Assembly: GCA_965112735.1 (NCBI GenBank)
Contig: OZ218963.1
Coordinates: 62,001 to 126,000 of the forward strand
From: Phaeosaccion multiseriatum
Taxonomy: Eukaryota; Ochrophyta, other classes
Length of the DNA: 64,000 bases
Reading direction: 5' to 3'
A program made the position numbers and the translations under genes. The stretch's first letter is position 1; every line of letters starts with the position of its first letter. The notes below the pieces were generated by a model. That model ran no database searches, was not told where the DNA came from, and worked only from the letters and a program-made list of their open reading frames with translations. Of this stretch, positions 18,501 through 29,600 are shown piece by piece.

Positions 18501-21500
18501 CCTCGAGTCGCTTTCCTCCACCTACAGCAACAACCCCGCCGAAACACGGTGAGTGCCTGCACCATCCACTACCATCCACTGCCATTCACTGCCATCGCCC
18601 CTCGTCCGCCCCTCCTGACCGACTCTCTACCCCCTGCTGACCGCTGCCCCTGCCCCATGCAATGCAGTGCTCAGAGCCGGTCTGGCTGGACGCAGCAGCT
18701 GTACGACATCCGCCTGCTGTACGGGCTGCCCAGCACTGCTGTCAAGCGCACCCCCCTCGCGGTCATCCTCCGGGAGGGGGACGTCTGCCTGCCCTGCTTC
18801 GACTCCAAGGTCAGCCTGGTCATCCACTGCCATCCTTTCGTCCTGACCTAGGCAGACCCTAACGCTCCCTCTGCACTCCCTTACCGCTGCCCTGCTCTGT
18901 ATCACCAACTGCCCTGCTCTGCTCTGCTGCTATCGAAGGTCATGAGACTCGTCATTGGCCTCAAGTGGACGAGCTTCGGTGCGCGGTGAGTGAGTGTGTG
19001 CGTGCGTGTGTGCGTTTGTGCGTGTGTGTGTGTGTATGTGTGTTTCCGTGTGTTGCCCCACCGAGGATTTCCTTCGCAAAGCTTCGGCGTGCGTGTGTGC
19101 GTGTACGTGGTTCGGTCCGAGCGCCTCAAGGGTGCCGCTGTGTGGTGCTGGGGTTTGTCATGCACTGCCATTCCGTCCTTTGTATACCCTTTCCTCTTCT
19201 CTCATCCCTCCTTCCCTCCTGTCCCTAACCCTCTCCCTCCCTCCCTCCCCCTCTCCCTCCCTCCCCCTCTCCCTCCCTCCCCCTCTCCCTCCCTCCCTCC
19301 CTCCTGCCCCTACCTCCCTGCCTCCCTCCATCCATCTATCCATCCATCCCTTCCACCCCTTCCACCCCACAGCCAATACTTCAGAGAAACGACTCGCTAC
19401 GCTTTGCTCTGCACGTCCTTCGTGTGGGGCTTCATCCTGTACCCGCACCTCGGCAGCCTTATGGGGGTGGTGCCGCGGCTCCTGTGCTGGGCACTCACCC
19501 TCTACAACCTCGTCTTTGAAGAAGGTGCGGCAGTAAGGCAGCGAGGCTGTGAGGCAGAGAGGCAGAGAGGCAGAGAGGCAGGGGCAGGCAGAATCGATCA
19601 GGCACATGGGAGGAAGGAAGGAAGGAAGGAAGGAAGGAAAGAAGGAAGGTAAGAAGGCCCACTCTCTCACTCACTTAACTCAGTCAGTATGGAATGAAAG
19701 CTCAATAGCTCACTCTCACTCATTCACTCACCGATGCACCCACCCATCCACCCATCCACCCGCTCGCTCACTCACTCACACCCCGTCTCCCTCGTTCTTC
19801 TCTCTGTCATCCGCTGCCATCCGCTGCCATCCCCACCCACAGTTCGCGAGGCCCGCGCGTACCCCCTGAAGGACTACGTGTCCTCTGGCTGGAACCTCGC
19901 CAGCCTGCTCGCCTACCTGCTCTGCCTCAGCCTCATGATCGTGTACGGCCTCGAGGGCGTGACGCACACACCGTCAGGTGTGTGAGGGGGGATGGGTGGG
20001 GGGGGGGGGTGAGCTGGCTCAAGGCTGGGCTTGCTTGTGTGTGGGCCAAGTGCTTCGGACTTGCTGGCTTGGCTTGGCTTGGCTTGCTTGGCTTGCTCGC
20101 TCACTCCGCTTGTGGTCCCTGCCCCTGCCTCTGTGTCTGTGCATGTCCGCCTTTTCTGCTCTCTCTCTCCCTGGTACGTCCCGCCTGGTTCCGTCTGGTG
20201 CCATCCTCAGACGAGATGGACACGGTGCGGCGCCTTGTGGTAGGGCCGGCCTCGCTGCTGCTCTTCATCCGCTCCATGGCAAGTACAGTACAAGCACTGC
20301 GTATCACCAATCTCCTAGCCAACTGAAACTGTAAACTCCCTCTTGCTCTCTTGCAGGAGCACCTGGCGGTGTGGCGCGTGACGGGCATCTTCATCGCAGT
20401 CATACGGGCCATCCTCGTGGAGACGGCCCGCTGGAGTGTCGTGTTCGTCCTGTTTGAGGTGATGGCAGCGGATGACCTCTATGACATCTCTCTATCTTGT
20501 GTGTGTGTGTGTGTGTGTGTGTGTGCATGTGTGGTTTGTGTATATTTTCAGTGTCCAGCGCTGGGAATGGCAAGTCTTGTTTGTCCCCGTGTAGACAAAG
20601 CAAAGCCAACATACACATCCACGTGTAGACGAAGACGACATAACACACACCCCCGTGCCGTCCGAAGGGAGAGCAGATTCCTTCCTACATCGATCCGCCA
20701 CCCCACCAACTGCCAATCCCCCATTCATACCCGACCAACTGCCCAACTGCCTGCCAGCTCCAACTAACTCCCCGAGCTGGATCTCCCCGACAGACCGCCT
20801 TTATTATCAGCTTCTACGGGCTGCTGGCGGGCGAGCCGGGCTACGGCACACTCGGAGAGGCCATGGTGAGTGACGAGTGCTTACTGAATGCTGCCGAGGG
20901 CTTGGTCAGCGAGACTGCCGAGACTGCTCTCGTTCCCTACCACTACGCCAGGGGGGGGCTGCCAGGGGGGGTTAAGCAGTGCCGCTGGGCTCACACCACG
21001 CCGATGGCATTCCACCTTGGCTGGCAACAGTCGCCAAGAGTCGCCAACAGTCGCCGCTTCACTGACAATCGATACCCCCTTCACCTTGGCTGCCTCAGAC
21101 CACCACCTTCGCCATGAGCTTCGGGGAGAGCACCTTGCCCTTCAGCGATGACGTATTCCTCAACGTGTTCGCCGTGCTGCTGTGGGTGGCCTTCATGCTG
21201 CTCGTGGCCGTGCTCTACCTCAACTTGGTGCGTGGGTTGTTGGTTCGGGTCAGGGGTCACAGATGGCTAAGGATCACAGGCATCAAGTGTCGGTCGAAGG
21301 GTTATGAGGAGGAGAAGATGGAGCGGAGGAGATGTGGTGGGGAATATGAGACATGGGCCGGTCTAACCCTCGCTCACCGAAGCTCTCCCCATTCATTGCC
21401 ATCCCTCTCAGCTGGTGGCCCTGATGACCACATCCTACGACAAATTACTAAAGGACGCGGATGCTCAGGCCCAGTCGCAGAGAGCGGAGGCCCTCGTCAA

Positions 21501-22208
21501 GTGGGAGATGGTACAGGGGCAGGAGGAGAGGAAGCGTCATTACGACATCATTGTGCCCTTCAAGGGCAGGTGAGTAGTGCACGTCTGTTTCGATGTCTCC
21601 CTTCTCTTGACCCACCCGCGCTAACGCCTCGCTCTCCTCCTCCCTCCCCCCCTTCCTTCCTTGCCAGGCGGCACCACCTACTGCTGCGTGACGGATCGAA
21701 CTCCAGTCTGGCACCAACACAGGCTCGGCGCGTGCACGTTGTCACAGATGGCATCGTGGTGCAAGAGCCTGTGGGGAGCATTGCAGGCATGCGGGCAGGC
21801 AGGGAGAAGGCCGAGTGCGACTACATGAGAGAGGTGTGTGTTTGTGTGCGTGTGCGTGTATGTGTGTGTGCTAGCTTGGGCGTGTGTGTGTTGTGTCCAT
21901 GTGCCTGTGTGCGTGCGTGTGCATACATGTGCGTCCTCTGTAGCCCCAACATCCCGCCCCCCCCATTCCACCTGGACTGCCATCCCCAGCAAATGGCCAG
22001 TCTCACTGCACAGCTGGAGGCAGTGGCGGCACAGCTCAGCCAGGACAGGTGAGCGGCGGAGTCAACGGATGGGGTGGTAGACATATACCAGGCAGGGTAT
22101 CAGTGTTAGCGCCATGTCCCTGCTGCCAAACAGGCCGTGCTTGCTCGAACGAGGGGATGGCCGTGCTTGCTCAAAGGCCGAGAGAGTATGACACGAGAGC
22201 GCAGGGCC

Positions 22209-22305
<97 letters not shown>

Positions 22306-22340
22306 GGTGTGTGTGTGTGTGTGTGTGTCTGTGTGTCTGT

Positions 22341-22383
<43 letters not shown>

Positions 22384-22810
22384 GAATCCGTTGAATCCGT
22401 TGAATCCGTTGAATCCGTCCGGTGTACTCGAGTGCTTTCTCTCTTATTTCTGTACTTCGTTTTCTATCTCCCTCTCTGTGTGGCCCTCTCTCTCTCTCTC
22501 TCCCAGGACCCCCCCCGCCTCAACCACAAAGGCCGGAGGCGCAAGAGGAGCAGCAGCGACTCAGCGCCCGTCCACTCGCCCCCCCCTGGAGAGGCAGGAC
22601 GTGGGTTTCCGAGGCGTGGTGCGTCGCGAGGGAAGCTCGCTTTCGCCGGACGATACGGAGTTGTATAGGCAGCAGGCGGCGGCCCTGTCGGCGCTTCAGG
22701 ATGGCAACAGACGGGTGGTGAGGGCTCAGGCCATGGTGAGAGGGGCGCTGGAGCGGAAGCGGGTACGGAGGATGTTGCAGCGGGGAGGGGGGTTAGGATT
22801 AGGCCGGTGA
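14265..22810 (+). CDS. TRP-type cation channel with PH-like, ankyrin and IQ-like parts
   Basis: Twenty exons join in phase (1,162 residues): 14265-14621, 15016-15511, 15697-16014, 16292-16434, 16827-17065, 17323-17457, 17583-17726, 18426-18548, 18668-18809, 18939-18985, 19373-19524, 19843-19977, 20211-20278, 20357-20458, 20794-20865, 21099-21227, 21412-21569, 21668-21833, 21990-22048, 22507-22810. Residues about 40-150 look like a PH domain (FWAVLEDGGSTLLLF ... ALDWAHAM), with an acidic insert after it. Ankyrin repeats follow (GADVNTRNSMGMPMVWFAA, GADITQTNRYGQTVLFLL). Membrane helices run from about residue 715 to 950. S5 is VFVLFETAFIISFYGLL, the pore region is TTTFAMSFGESTLPF, and S6 runs into LLVALMTTSYDKLL. 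The tail has a coiled coil and an IQ-like AQAMVRGALERKR. The protein is an inferred plasma or internal membrane cation channel, possibly calmodulin-regulated. The donor after exon 13 is GC (20279-20280). Confidence 0.9.
14722..14938. repeat. Tandem repeat of ACTCACTCAC / CTCTCAACTGCATTC
   Basis: A unit of roughly 35-50 bases is repeated about five times in intron 1 of the channel gene: (ACTC)n, then ACACTCCTCTCAACTGCATTC. Some units carry a TCACATCACCTCGAC variant instead. Confidence 0.85.
15544..15588. repeat. CAGG tetranucleotide microsatellite
   Basis: An uninterrupted GGCA/CAGG run of about 11 units lies in intron 2 of the channel gene, just after the donor. Confidence 0.9.
16549..16625. 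repeat. AGTCAGAA/AGTCAGGA 8-bp tandem array
   Basis: About nine 8-base units of the form AAGTCAGG or AAGTCAGA lie in intron 4 of the channel gene. Just upstream, the intron start at 16435-16490 is a run of GTAAGGTT-like units that resemble donor sites. Confidence 0.85.
17727..18060. repeat. GTGAGTCAGT/GTGAGTGAGT array beginning at a 5' splice site
   Basis: About 330 bases of GTGAGT, GTCAGT and AAGTCAGT units begin exactly at the donor of exon 7 of the channel gene. The intron therefore opens with dozens of donor-like sites. The rest of the intron, to 18425, is ordinary pyrimidine-rich DNA with CCATCCACTGCCAT copies. Confidence 0.9.
22210..22382. repeat. (GT)n microsatellite with minor variants
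   Basis: More than 80 GT units, with rare TATG, GCGG and CTGT interruptions, lie in the last intron of the channel gene. A short GTTGAATCC tandem (four units, 22382-22418) follows. Confidence 0.95.
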
Positions 22811-23131
22811 GCAGGGGGGAGAGGGGGGGGGCGTGATGTGATGATAATGTATAATGGTATGGTACTAAGGGGCCTCTCCTTGAGCCTCAAGAGAAGGGTA
22901 GGGGGAGTAGGAGCCCGAGCAGATGGCAGTGGAAGTGAGGAGGGGGTGAGGTCGAGACGATGGCAGTGAATGCAATGAAGGCCGAGAGAGGTGCCGAGAG
23001 TGGTGCTGCCTCCCTTTCGGACTTCATGCAGTTCAGCACTTCAGTAAATTAATGTAGCGGCAGAATGCCCCCACGATCCACAATTAGAGCGGTGTCTCCT
23101 CCACCCGAGACACTATGGCCATCTGTGATTC
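22811..23131. other. Convergent 3' gap between TRP channel and fucose enzyme genes
   Basis: The two stop codons face each other across about 320 bases. The gap carries G-rich sequence, GGCAGTGGA-like motif copies and AT-richer DNA near 22835-22865 and 23040-23060. No coding signal was seen. Confidence 0.5.
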
Positions 23132-23870
23132 TCAACACCGTTTAACCATGTTCCCCTCTGAGTCCATGATGCGCGTCACCATCCCGTTCATGTCCACCCT
23201 CGCCTCGTGCACCGTCACCCCGCCTCGATGCCTACCCCCCTGGGGAGGAGTGCTCCCCTGGGGCGGTACCACACTCTCCTCCCCACCTGGCTGCTGTGCA
23301 GCCAACTGCTGCTGCTGCTGCTGCTGTATCATCAACTGCTGCCCCCACCACTCGTCCACTGCCACCTCGACCTGGTCCCTGGCCGCCTGCCCCTCCGCCT
23401 TGGTGATTAGACCGATGAAGCCCCCCCCCCCCGCCCCCGCCAGGGACATGCCCAGGCAGAGAGGGGAGAGCTTCGCCATCAGAGACGCCACGCGGGGGGG
23501 ATTGGAGCCCGCTGCACATGGAGGGGATGGCAGTGGATGGACAGGAGGGGAGGGGAGGAGAGGGAAGGGAAGGGAAGGAAAGTGAGGGGAGGGGAGGGGA
23601 CGGCAGTGGATGGACAGGAGGGGAGTGGAGGGGAGGGGAGTGAGTATTGTTCAGTGTGTGTAGTTACATCACTTGGTTGTACGAGGGGCAGACAGGGGTA
23701 GGCGGTTATGCAAACAGGCAGGCAGATAGGAGGTAGGCAGACAAACAAGATAGAAAGACACTTCAGATAGTCAATCAGTCAGTGGGCCAGTTAGACAGAC
23801 AGAGAGACAGAGAGACAGAGAGACTGACAGACAGACAGACAGACAGACACACAGACAGACACACAGACAC

Positions 23871-23927
<57 letters not shown>

Positions 23928-25087
23928 GTCGCTCCTCCCTCACTCACCCGCCATGGCTTGTTTCTGCCCCCAATAGGCACTCAGACATGTCCCCACCCGC
24001 TCCAAGCTCCCCCCCCGCACCGCCTCGCACGCCTCCTCCGCCGTGTGTCGGAGCTGCCCCACGGCCGTAACGGTTTCTTGTGCCCTGAGGTGCCATCCCC
24101 TGACGACGGTCTGTAGCAAGTCCCTCGCCAGGCGTTGCTTGCCTGTGAAGACAAGCACCAACCGCCCGGAGAACATGTCCTGATACTCAGTAGTGGAGCT
24201 GAACATGTCCTGACACTCAGTAGTGGAGCTGCTCTTGCGTCCCTCCAGGGTGGAGCTTCCTTCCCCTGGGGTGGAGCTCTCCCTGCCTCTGCCCACCGGG
24301 GGCCCTCGTCCTCCTGCTGCCAGTGGGAGGGGCGTGGTGTCAACTCTGAGCGGCAGAGAGGCGTCAGAGCGCGTCACCTTCACCCCTCCGAAGAGGCCTC
24401 CCGCCTGGTCCTGAGGGGGTGGGGTAGTAGCGGTAGAGGGAGGGAAGGGAGGGAGGGAGGGAGGGAGGGAGGGGAGGGAGGGAGGGAGGGAGGGAAGGGA
24501 GGGGGGGGAGGGGAGGGAGGGAAGGGAGGGGAGGGAGGGGAGGGAGGGGAGGGAGGGGAGGGAGGGGAGGGAGGGAAGGGAGGGAAGGGAGGGAAGGGAG
24601 GGAAGGGAGGGAAGGGAGGGAAGGGAGGGAAGGGAGGGAAGGGAGGGAAGGGAAGGGAGGGAGGGAAGGGAGGGAAGGGAGGGAAGGGAGGGAAGGGAGG
24701 GAAGGGAGGGGAGGGAGGGAGGGGAGGGAGGGAAGGGAGGGAAGGGAGGGAAGGGAGGGAAGGGAGGGAAGGGAGGGAAGGGAGGGAAGGGAGGGAAGGG
24801 AGGGAAGGGAGGGAAGGGAGGGAAGGGAGGCAGTGAGTTGGAGAGGGACGCCACTCCATTCTGCTCTCTCTCCGAAAGAGTGACAGGGTGCGTCTCCCCC
24901 CAGCAGCCCTAAGGTGCCATCCCTTTACTTCGCTCTGTCTGTCTGATCTCGCTCTCGCTCTTCTATCGCTCCTCTCCTCTCTCGCCGTCTCCAATGTCCT
25001 TCTCTGTCACTCCCTCCTCTGCCCACGCTCCACCCATACCCCCACACCCACACCCACACCATACGTGCACACACACACCCACACACA

Positions 25088-25133
<46 letters not shown>

Positions 25134-25443
25134 CACACATGCACACACACCCACACCCACACCCACCTGCCAGCCGCCCCCCGTGGAGAGGAGCTGTTCC
25201 ACCAGCAGCACGGCGTGTGTGAGCTCTCCGTTGGACAGGGGTAGGCCCAGAGCAACGCTCACGGCAGCCAGCACCACCCCCGCCAGGATACTGCTTGTGC
25301 CCAGGCCCGAGCCCTGCGGCAGGCACGTCTCGGAAACCACCTCCAGCCCTATGGTGCCATCACCCCCCAGCGCCGCGGTGAGCTGTTCTGACAGGGGGGG
25401 GGTGGGGACCGAGAGGGGCATCGATATTGACATCGAGGAGGGC

Positions 25444-25483
<40 letters not shown>

Positions 25484-26543
25484 GTGATGGCGATGATGAG
25501 ACACCGGCCCAGGCGTCTGCGGTGTCGGGCAAGGCGACGAGGGGCAGCACATGAACCCGCTCTGTCTCTGTCTCTGTCTCTGTCTCTCGCTCGGCCTCTA
25601 CCTCCCCCTGCTGCCCTTGTTGCTCTACCTCCCCCTGCCGTCCTTGTTGCTCTACCTCCCCCTGCCGTCCTTGTTGGCTGCTGAGGCGCACAACGCACAA
25701 GACAGCAGCCTTGAGTAGCGCACAGGGGGCGGAGGGGTCGCAATGGTCCGCCAGATCGGCCAGGCTAAGGCATTCGCACGACACCTCGGACATCACACTC
25801 GAGGCCCTTGAGGAGCTTAAGGAGTCAGAGGCGTCAGGACCGCCAGGAGAGCTCTGCCTGCAGATGAGGCGGAGGCGGGGGGGATGGCAGCGGATGCGGC
25901 GCGCTGTCGCTCGGATTGGCGTGGGCAGGCCCTCCAGCCGGACTGCGGCGTTCACCACCACCCCCCCATCCCCACCCCGTCGACTGCCATCCCCATCTCT
26001 TTCCCCATCCACTGCCATCCCCGTCGCCATCCGCTCGTAGCACAGGGGCGGGGTGTCGCTCCATCCGCCGGCGAGGTCGAGGCGAGCAGGGGCCTCACAC
26101 ACCGCCGACTGCCCCACGGGGAGAAGCAGCGCTGATCCCCATCCACTGCCATCTTGTCTGACTTTGCCCTTGCCATCCGCTGCCATCTGCCTTACGAGCC
26201 GCTCTATGCTCTCCCTGGGCATGGCGAAGGTGCGTGCGGTGTTGACGGCCTTCCTGGTGATCAGAGCTGAGGCCCGCTCGTACGCCCTCGCTGCCCGTAC
26301 AAGCAGCTGGGGATTACCGCCCTGCACCCATTGGGAGCGGAGGGCAGCCAGCCTTGGGAGGGGGGAGGGGGGGGGGGGGTAAGGGAGAGGGAGAGAGGAG
26401 AGGAGAAGAGAGCACCGGCACCGCCGCGCAGCCTGCTGACACCCTGTCCTTCCTCCATCTCTTTTCTTCTTCCTCTCCCTCTCCCTCTCTCTCCCTCTCC
26501 CTCTCACCTTTTCCATACTTCCTTCATCTCTCTTCTCCTTCCT

Positions 26544-26578
<35 letters not shown>

Positions 26579-26661
26579 CCCTCTCCCTCTCACCTTTTCC
26601 ATACCTACCTCCCTCCCTCCCTCCCTCTCTCTCTTTCACCCCCTCACCCGCTCATGCTGTC

Positions 26662-26692
<31 letters not shown>

Positions 26693-29600
26693 CCCTCGCT
26701 CTTTAAGCACTGCTCCCTCTCTCTCTCTCTCTCCCTTTCTCTCTCTCTCCCTCGCTCTTTAAGCACTGCACTGCTCCCTCTCACCTCTGCACGGCCTTGC
26801 TCCTTCCCCTCCCGTCCAGCCCCCTCCGGGCCCTCCTCCACAGCATGGAGTCCCCCGGTCCTGTCAGGTGCCCGCCCCCCCCCAGCGTCTCCGCACACAC
26901 GAGCAGTGCCGCAGAGACGAGCGCCAGGAGCCGGCTCACAGATGGCAGCACGCTGTCGTCATCGTCGTCGCCGCCAGCACCAGGAGCTGTACCACCACTT
27001 GCTGCACTTGTGGTGGCGTCGGCCAGGGCCTTGTCGAGGAGGGGCAGGACTTTGCCTTGCAGCGCTGCGAATACTGCCCCGCCACTTCATTACAAGTGTT
27101 ATTGTTGGCGGTTACAAGTGTCGTTGTTGGCGGTTACAAGTGTTGTTGTTGGCGGTACAAGTGTTATTGTTGGCGGTACAAGTGTCGTTGTTGGCGGTTA
27201 CAAGTGTCGTTGTTGGGGGGAAGAGAGGGGAGGATAGCGTGCACGTAAGTCGTGAGAACGAGACTGCTGCCATCTGCTGCCCTCTTCACTAGAGGGTACA
27301 GCGCCCGCTGCCATCTTGTGTCAACTGCTGCCATCTGCTGCCATCTTGTGTCAACTGCTGCCCTCATCACCTTAACGCCACCTTGCACCCCAGTAAGTCA
27401 CCAACCAACCACATGCTGCCATCCCCTCACTCCCCTCACTCACCTAACTGTCGGGTCCAGCCTCGCTGCCATCTCCGCCAGTCGCGCGACCACACGCTGA
27501 GGCTGAGGCTTGGGCTCTCCATCCACTGCCATCCTCCCTTCCCCATCCACTGCCATTCCGCCTTCCGCCTCCCCCCCCACTGCCATGTCGACATGATCGA
27601 TGCCAATATCGATGCCAATATCGATGCCAATATCGATGCCAATATCGACCCTCTCCATCCCCACCCCGCCCATCTCCTCCTCCAGAGCTCCCACCAAATC
27701 GGCAAGGCTGAGGTCGCCAAGGCTCCCCCATCCACTGCCATCCCCGCCCTTGTCGGCTGCTACGTAGGTGAAGCGTCCGAAGCAGCCTCTCGCCCCTCTC
27801 ACCCCTTCTGTGGCCGTGGGCCCTGCCGCAGCAGTTGGTGCTACAGCCATAGCCAACGCTAGCGCAGCGGAGACGCAGTCTTCACCGCACAGAACCAGAC
27901 CGCGCACGCGCCCCCCCCCTCCACTGCCATCCCCCTCCCCTCCCCCCTCTGTGAGGCCCTCTGTGAGCACTACACATCCGCCCGTCGCCCGCTGTGAGGC
28001 TCTCTTGCATGCGGGCACAAGGGAGTCCCCCTCCAAGCTTTGCATCCACTGCCATCCCCCCAAGTCCGTCATCCACACCGCGGGAGGACACTTTCCCACT
28101 ACACTCCCCTCCTCCACGCCAGCCGAGCCCAGGCCCATAATACTTCGCCTGGTGCCCATATGCTTGCCCATATGCCTTGTGATAAGTACCCTCCTCCCCT
28201 GCAAGGCTCTGGCTGACGTCACACACGTGCCCAAGAGGTCGGTCTGACACGCGCTGTGGTGCTCGGCAGTCGCCAGCAGTGCGTTCAGCAGCAGAGCACC
28301 AATGCCCCCCCCCCCTCCTCCTCCTCCTCCTCCTCCTCCTCCTCCTCCTCCCACCTCTCGCTGAGGCTCCTCCTTCCCCCCCCATCCACTGCCATCCTCA
28401 CACTCAGGGTAGGCTGGAGGGACGCACAGCACCACTTTGCTCACTGCGAAGCACGATTGGGAAGACGCCTCTTCAAGGACACCCTCCTATGGCAGTGGAT
28501 GGCAGTGGATGGCAGTGGATGGCAGTGGAAGGGAGGGGCGGGGGGGGGGGGCAAAGAGCGCACAAGAGGGGGAGGGGGGTTTAGTTAGTTAGTGGTCTTC
28601 CTTTGCTCTGTGTGCGTCTGTGTGCCCCCTCTCTACTCCCTCTCCCCTCTCCCCTCCAGTAGCAGCGAGGAGAGCAGCGGCTAGACATTCGTTTCGGTAC
28701 GCTCGTCCTCTGCCCTTCCCTGCCATCCGCCGCCATCTCCTGCCATCCACTTGAATCTGGACCCACCGCACACGCACGCACCGACGGAGGGAGGAGCCCC
28801 TGGGCAGTGGGCCAGCGGCGCAGGGCGGGCAGGAGGAGAGCCGAGAGGGAGGTGGTCTGCGGCAGACTTGAGCACGCCACCACAAGGGTGTCTATACAGC
28901 CCCCACAGAGGGCCCTGAGGAGGAGAGGGGAGCGCATGGCAGTTTGTGGATAGACACAAGTGAGAGAGAGGAAGGTGTGCGAGACGGTGATCGATGATCG
29001 ATGATCCAGCCCCCTGGGAGGGACCTATCCATCCCCTGCCATCCGCCGGTCATCCACTGCCATCCCCTGTCAGTACCTCGCGGTAGCCAGGCTATCATCC
29101 TCAGCAGTGTGGTGCTCACCGGCAGTGGCAGCAGTTGGTGATACACGGGCAGTCTTAGCCGTCGATACAGTTGAGAAAGCCGAAGTCGAAATCGAGGTGT
29201 TGCTGTGACGTGTCTTGTGCAGCTCTCTGCGCCACTGGAACTCGGTGTGCGGGTACGCTCGGCCCAATAAGTCAGCGAAGGAGAGCCTCTCCATGCCCAG
29301 CCACACGGCCGCCGCCTCCTGCACCTCATCCGCTGCCATCCCTTGCCCCTCTGCTTCCCCATCCACTGCCATCCCTTGCCCCTCAGCTTCCCCGTCCTGC
29401 CCAGCGAGGTGCTGCAGCCACAACACACTCCCCCTCTGCTCCGCACACGTCAGCACCGGGTACAGCTTGGCCTGGATGGCAGGGGATGGATGGCAGTGGA
29501 TAGATGGCAGTGGATGAAGGCCAGTGGATAGATGGCAGTGGATAGATGGCAGTGGATGGCAGTGGATAGATGGCAGTGGATGGCAGTGGATAGATGGCAG

